DNA of 8,894 nt from Geminicoccaceae bacterium (GTDB lineage: Bacteria; Pseudomonadota; Alphaproteobacteria; Geminicoccales; Geminicoccaceae), in the NCBI GenBank assembly GCA_020446285.1, contig JAGREZ010000540.1, positions 1 through 8,894 of the forward strand, written 5' to 3'. Below the pieces are notes generated by a model. That model had not been told where the DNA came from, did not search any database, and saw nothing but the letters and a program-made list of their open reading frames with translations. Made by a program: the position numbers and the translations under genes. Below are positions 6,787 to 8,894 of this stretch, in pieces (position 1 is the first letter of the stretch; each line of letters starts with the position of its first letter).

Positions 6787-7107
6787 ATGAACACGAAGAC
6801 AATCGCCCTTGCGCTGGCCATGTTGCCCGTTGCCCTTGGCGGCTGCGCACAGCAATCGACGCTCGGCAATGCCATAAGCTCGGAAGGTGCCGCGATTGCC
6901 GCGATCGGCACCAAATGGTCCAAGGGTCATGACCTGATCGAGCAGGGCCAGGACCAGATCGACGAAGGCAACGAGATGATCGATGACGGCAACGATCTGA
7001 TCCAGCGCGGCGAGGACAATATCGAACTCGGCAGGAAGATGAAGAAGGAAGCCGAGACGGAGTACGAGGCCAGAACCGGCAAGGCGCTTCCCGCACCCAA
7101 CCCGTAA
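6787..7107 (+). CDS. Small lipoprotein with Gly/Ile heptad repeats
   Basis: A 106-residue predicted lipoprotein of unknown function. Residues 1-19 form a signal peptide (MNTKTIALALAMLPVALGG), with lipobox LGG-Cys20 for lipid attachment after cleavage; the residue after Cys is Ala, which does not suggest inner-membrane retention. The mature protein has a short linker, then strict heptads: Gly at 47, 54, 61, 68, 75 and 82, and Ile at 51, 58, 65, 72 and 79, each unit roughly G-(N/Q)-D-x-I-(D/E)-x, strongly acidic. A Lys/Glu helix (83-95) and a Pro-rich tail end it. One hydrophobic residue per heptad is too few for a classical coiled coil, so it may be a glycine-spaced helix or solenoid at the envelope. 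GGAGG (6778-6782) lies only 4 bases before the ATG. It appears monocistronic and is followed by conjugation-gene debris. I do not recognise a named family. Confidence 0.85.
   Translation: MNTKTIALALAMLPVALGGCAQQSTLGNAISSEGAAIAAIGTKWSKGHDLIEQGQDQIDEGNEMIDDGNDLIQRGEDNIELGRKMKKEAETEYEARTGKALPAPNP
6925..7029 (+). repeat. Five tandem 21-base (heptad) units inside the lipoprotein gene
   Basis: Five in-frame units of 21 bases encode GHDLIEQ, GQDQIDE, GNEMIDD, GNDLIQR and GEDNIEL. The amino-acid pattern is tighter than the DNA identity, so the repeat is held by protein structure rather than being a recent DNA expansion. Unit-number differences between relatives would be a sign of expansion or contraction. 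Confidence 0.8.
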
Positions 7108-7145
7108 CCCGTATTCCTCATCTGCATGCGGACGCGGCCGGCGGC

Positions 7146-7334
7146 ATGACCACCGACGACGAGGGCCGTCTGATCCACGCCATCCGCGACGGCGTGCAGG
7201 ACACCATCAATCAGGCCGGACAGCAGATCGTCCAACGCCAGTTGCAGGTCGCGCCGACGCTCACCATCCGCCCCGGCTTCCCGGTCAGGATCTTCGTCAC
7301 CCGCGATCTTGTGATCGAACCGAACGGAGGCTGA
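7146..7334 (+). pseudogene. trbI: trbI (VirB10-like) C-terminal fragment
   Basis: The reading frame matches the extreme C-terminus of TrbI/VirB10, the channel protein spanning both membranes in conjugative type IV secretion. IRDGVQDTINQAGQQIVQ, then QLQVAPTLTIRPGFPVRIFVTRDLVIEP is the hallmark end of the protein. TrbI is normally about 400 residues or more; only about 60 remain, and the ATG at 7146 is probably fortuitous. Recognisable homology begins at about TDDEGRL (7149). Just upstream in the same frame, ADAAGG (7128-7145) could be a further scrap of the LPGADAAGY motif after an internal deletion, but this is speculative. The next reading frame, DUF2274, is the usual downstream partner of trbI in conjugative elements, so the order is ancestral. 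The fragment cannot work in conjugation and marks a lost mobile element. Confidence 0.85.
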
Positions 7335-7337
7335 CCC

Positions 7338-7565
7338 ATGACTAAATTGAAACTCGGCCCGTTGCCCGACGACAAGCCGGTGAAAGTGACGCTGGAACTG
7401 CCTGCGCCACTCCACGGCGACCTGACCGCCTATGCCGATGCGCTGGCCCGCTAGTCCGGGCAGCCCATCGCCGATCCCGTCAGGCTCATCGTGCCGATGC
7501 TGGAACGGTTCATTGCCACGGATCGTGAGTTCGCCAAGGCGAAGCGGGAGGGGAACCCACCGTAG
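7338..7565 (+). pseudogene. DUF2274 gene interrupted by an in-frame TAG
   Basis: From ATG 7338, three bases after the trbI fragment's stop, 38 codons read MTKLKLGPLPDDKPVKVTLE and onward to ADALAR. A TAG (7452-7454) follows, then the same frame continues SGQPIADPVRLIVPMLERF to AKREGNPP and a TAG at 7563-7565. Together the 75 codons match the DUF2274 family, small proteins found directly after trbI in conjugative operons; intact relatives have an acidic residue such as Glu where this TAG sits (ALARE-(S/T)-GQ), consistent with a GAG-to-TAG change. Apart from the stop the frame is undamaged, so the inactivation may be recent. A sequencing error is possible. Function of the family is unknown; a transfer accessory role is inferred only from context. 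Confidence 0.8.
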
Positions 7566-7614
7566 GTGAACGGCACAAGTAAGAGTCGATAAATCCACAT
7601 TTACAAGTGCATCA

Positions 7615-7641
7615 CGTCACAATCGGCTCTGGTCCGGCGTC
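7615..7641 (+). promoter_or_regulatory. Candidate ECF41-type promoter
   Basis: CGTCACA (7615-7621), a 16-base spacer and CGTC (7638-7641) match the published ECF41 promoter form TGTCACA-N16-CGTC, with one mismatch in the -35 element and exact spacing. Transcription would begin at about 7648, leaving a leader of roughly 30 bases with AGGAG (7666-7670) before the ATG at 7677. The unit driven by it encodes an ECF41 sigma factor, so it is likely a positive autoregulatory promoter. The consensus is recalled, not looked up. Confidence 0.7.
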
Positions 7642-7676
7642 TTATATGTCTCACCACAAATGCATAGGAGAACACG

Positions 7677-7970
7677 ATGCACGGACTGCTGATTGAACAC
7701 ACCACGATGACTGGAAAACGGGCCACCGTTAGAGATATTTGGGAAAAGCTCATGCAGCCTGCCATTGCGGCAAACGCTGGCCATCTCGCTTATGCCTATT
7801 CCTTTGGGCAAGACGACGACATGATAACAGCATTCCAAGTTTATGCTTCAAAAACCGAGGCCGAAGCATTTTTGGAACATCCTTCCTATCTTGAATATCT
7901 GGAAACATCTCGACCGTTTCTTACAGGAGCGCCCAAGGTGACAATTCTTGACGTTCTCTGGCTTAAATAG
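7677..7970 (+). CDS. Antibiotic-biosynthesis-monooxygenase-fold protein (putative quinol monooxygenase)
   Basis: A 97-residue cytoplasmic protein of the dimeric alpha/beta-barrel ABM class, whose members oxygenate quinols or aromatic polyketides without cofactors or act in redox stress. The pattern is strand MHGLLIEHTTM, helix RATVRDIWEKLMQPAIAANA, strand LAYAYSFGQDDDMITAFQVYA, helix KTEAEAFLEHPSYLEYLE and final strand KVTILDVLWLK, which is the full single-domain ABM layout and length. AGGAG (7666-7670) lies 6 bases before the ATG. Its TAG touches the ATG at 7971, and the sigma factor follows in the same transcript. ECF41 sigma factors are usually paired with oxidoreductase, epimerase or carboxymuconolactone-decarboxylase genes; this gene seems to fill that role. 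Codon usage is AT-richer than in genes left of 7100, suggesting separate origin. The substrate is unknown. Confidence 0.82.
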   Translation: MHGLLIEHTTMTGKRATVRDIWEKLMQPAIAANAGHLAYAYSFGQDDDMITAFQVYASKTEAEAFLEHPSYLEYLETSRPFLTGAPKVTILDVLWLK

Positions 7971-7994
7971 ATGAAGGCAAAGGAACTGGAGCAC

Positions 7995-8861
7995 ATGAAT
8001 CAACCATTGCAGGACAGCGCTAGTCGAACCTTCGAGGCACTACAGCCCAGTTTGGTTCGGCTCGCTTATCGCATGATGGGTTCGGTCGCGGATGCCGAAG
8101 ATATCGTCCAGACTGCCTTCATGCGCTGGAATACAATTGAGCATAAGGACGTCCGAAATTCCGAAGCTTATCTGCGGCGAGTTGTCACACGTCTTTGCCT
8201 TGATGCAATGCGGACGATACGTCGCAGACGCGAAGTATATGTTGGTGAGTGGCTGCCGGACCCCATCATTGACGAGGAACCGCAGGAGGATGTCTCAATA
8301 TCCCTCATGCTGGCGCTTGAGCGCCTGTCGCCGCTCGAACGCGCGGTATTCCTGCTTCATGATGTGTTCGGGGTGAGCTTTGAGGAAATCGCAACTTCCA
8401 TCGACCGCTCTCCCACAGCGGCGCGCCAGCTTGCCAGCCGTGCCCGGTCGAACCTGCGAAACGCACATAAACGTTATGAAGTCGAGAAAACGCGAGGAAT
8501 TGAAATCGCTGCGGCATTCTATGAGGCTTCACGCAGCGGAAATATCGAAGACCTGCGTTTGATGCTGACTGAAGATGTCAGTCTTCATGCTGACGGCGGA
8601 GGGAACCGACCTACAATCAGGCACCCCATCCACGGATTTGACGAAGTGTTGGCTGTATTTCAGCAATTTGCAGATGTATTCCGAAAAACCAGTTCTACTC
8701 TACTGCGGGTCGTGACCGTGAGTGGACTTCCCGGTATTATCACACGAGAGGCTGATGGTGAAATTCAGACAACAGCACTGGAAATCGAAAACGACCTGAT
8801 CCGGGCTATCTATGTTATCCGGAATCCTGAGAAACTTCGTCATCTTTCAGGGCACCTCTAA
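7995..8861 (+). CDS. ECF41-family RNA polymerase sigma factor with SnoaL-like C-terminal domain
   Basis: Extracytoplasmic-function sigma factor of 288 residues. Region sigma-2 spans about 13-80 (LVRLAYRMMGSVADAEDIVQ; SEAYLRRVVTRLCLDAMR). The linker has the ECF41 signature WLPDP (86-90), and sigma-4 spans about 105-160 (LSPLERAVFLLHDVFGVSFEEIA, helix-turn-helix to ARQLASRARSNLR). The C-terminal extension (167-285) is a SnoaL/NTF2-like domain with the family motifs DGGG (200-203) and NPEKL (277-281). Group members lack a classical anti-sigma factor; the C-terminal domain itself tunes activity. ATG 7995 is chosen for TGGAG/AGGAA just upstream. ATG 7971, directly after the previous stop, would add 8 residues and has no ribosome-binding site. 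It is co-transcribed with the ABM protein from a promoter matching its own specificity. The base composition suggests transfer. Confidence 0.93.
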   Translation: MNQPLQDSASRTFEALQPSLVRLAYRMMGSVADAEDIVQTAFMRWNTIEHKDVRNSEAYLRRVVTRLCLDAMRTIRRRREVYVGEWLPDPIIDEEPQEDVSISLMLALERLSPLERAVFLLHDVFGVSFEEIATSIDRSPTAARQLASRARSNLRNAHKRYEVEKTRGIEIAAAFYEASRSGNIEDLRLMLTEDVSLHADGGGNRPTIRHPIHGFDEVLAVFQQFADVFRKTSSTLLRVVTVSGLPGIITREADGEIQTTALEIENDLIRAIYVIRNPEKLRHLSGHL

Positions 8862-8865
8862 AAAT

Positions 8866-8876
8866 GGGGGGGGGGG
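8866..8876 (+). repeat. Run of 11 G residues
   Basis: An uninterrupted G11 tract starts four bases after the sigma factor stop. Such tracts slip during replication and can act as phase-variable switches, but they are also common sequencing or assembly errors. It lies outside any recognised reading frame here. The following 18 bases to the window end show no feature. Confidence 0.9.
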
Positions 8877-8894
8877 CAAAAGCGCCTGCACCTT

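Noticed and set aside
6927..7598. 223-codon open frame on the minus strand across the lipoprotein and trb remnants
   Set aside because: It is antisense to the heptad-repeat lipoprotein and to the recognisable TrbI and DUF2274 frames, and has no family resemblance.
8570..8592. TGAAGA...TCTTCA inverted repeat inside the sigma factor gene
   Set aside because: Short arms within a well-conserved coding segment; nothing suggests a regulatory role.

Overview
The window looks like a piece of a GC-rich alphaproteobacterial chromosome. The evidence is a C4-pathway 5-aminolevulinate synthase (the alphaproteobacterial route to haem), a SqrR/BigR-type ArsR regulator, and a strong G/C bias at third codon positions through most genes. 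No genus can be named from the sequence alone. There are no rRNA or tRNA genes, CRISPR arrays or intact insertion sequences.

Layout. Bases 1-488 hold the first 162 codons of ribulose-phosphate 3-epimerase (rpe) on the minus strand, cut by the window edge. Bases 489-1294 are about 800 bases with no convincing gene. They are locally AT-rich and contain two dyads and several DnaA-box-like sites. From 1295 a plus-strand group begins: hemA, then a zinc-less, BchC-like medium-chain dehydrogenase that overlaps hemA by 4 bases, then a 6-pyruvoyl-tetrahydropterin-synthase/QueD-like protein. A small minus-strand membrane protein (3996-4319) follows. It is divergent from a second plus-strand group (4367-6590) of glycosyltransferase, SAM methyltransferase and ArsR-family regulator, with a 2-base gap and a 4-base overlap between them. 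The 47-base gap between the divergent genes is framed by an 11-bp perfect inverted repeat with a smaller dyad at exactly the same centre.

The most interesting system is the dehydrogenase / PTPS-like / glycosyltransferase / methyltransferase set. It reads as a small uncharacterised pathway for a modified, perhaps pterin-type, glycosylated and methylated metabolite. The PTPS-like protein keeps both pterin-anchoring glutamates but has lost the catalytic Cys, the catalytic Asp-His pair and one of three zinc histidines, so its chemistry is probably not canonical. The co-transcribed regulator carries the two cysteines, 66 residues apart, of persulfide-sensing SqrR/BigR proteins, which suggests control by reactive sulfur or redox state. 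Coupling of the dehydrogenase to hemA hints at a tetrapyrrole connection, but that is inference.

From 6787 the content changes. A 106-residue lipoprotein with five Gly/Ile heptads is followed by two conjugation-gene remnants: a 3' fragment of trbI and a DUF2274 gene broken by an in-frame TAG. Next comes a visibly AT-richer two-gene unit (7677-8861), an antibiotic-biosynthesis-monooxygenase-fold protein and an ECF41-type sigma factor with its SnoaL-like C-terminal domain. A near-consensus ECF41 promoter at 7615-7641 lies directly upstream, so the unit is probably autoregulated. The trb remnants and base-composition shift suggest that the right end of the window is the scar of an integrated conjugative element. 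The window ends just after an 11-base G run.
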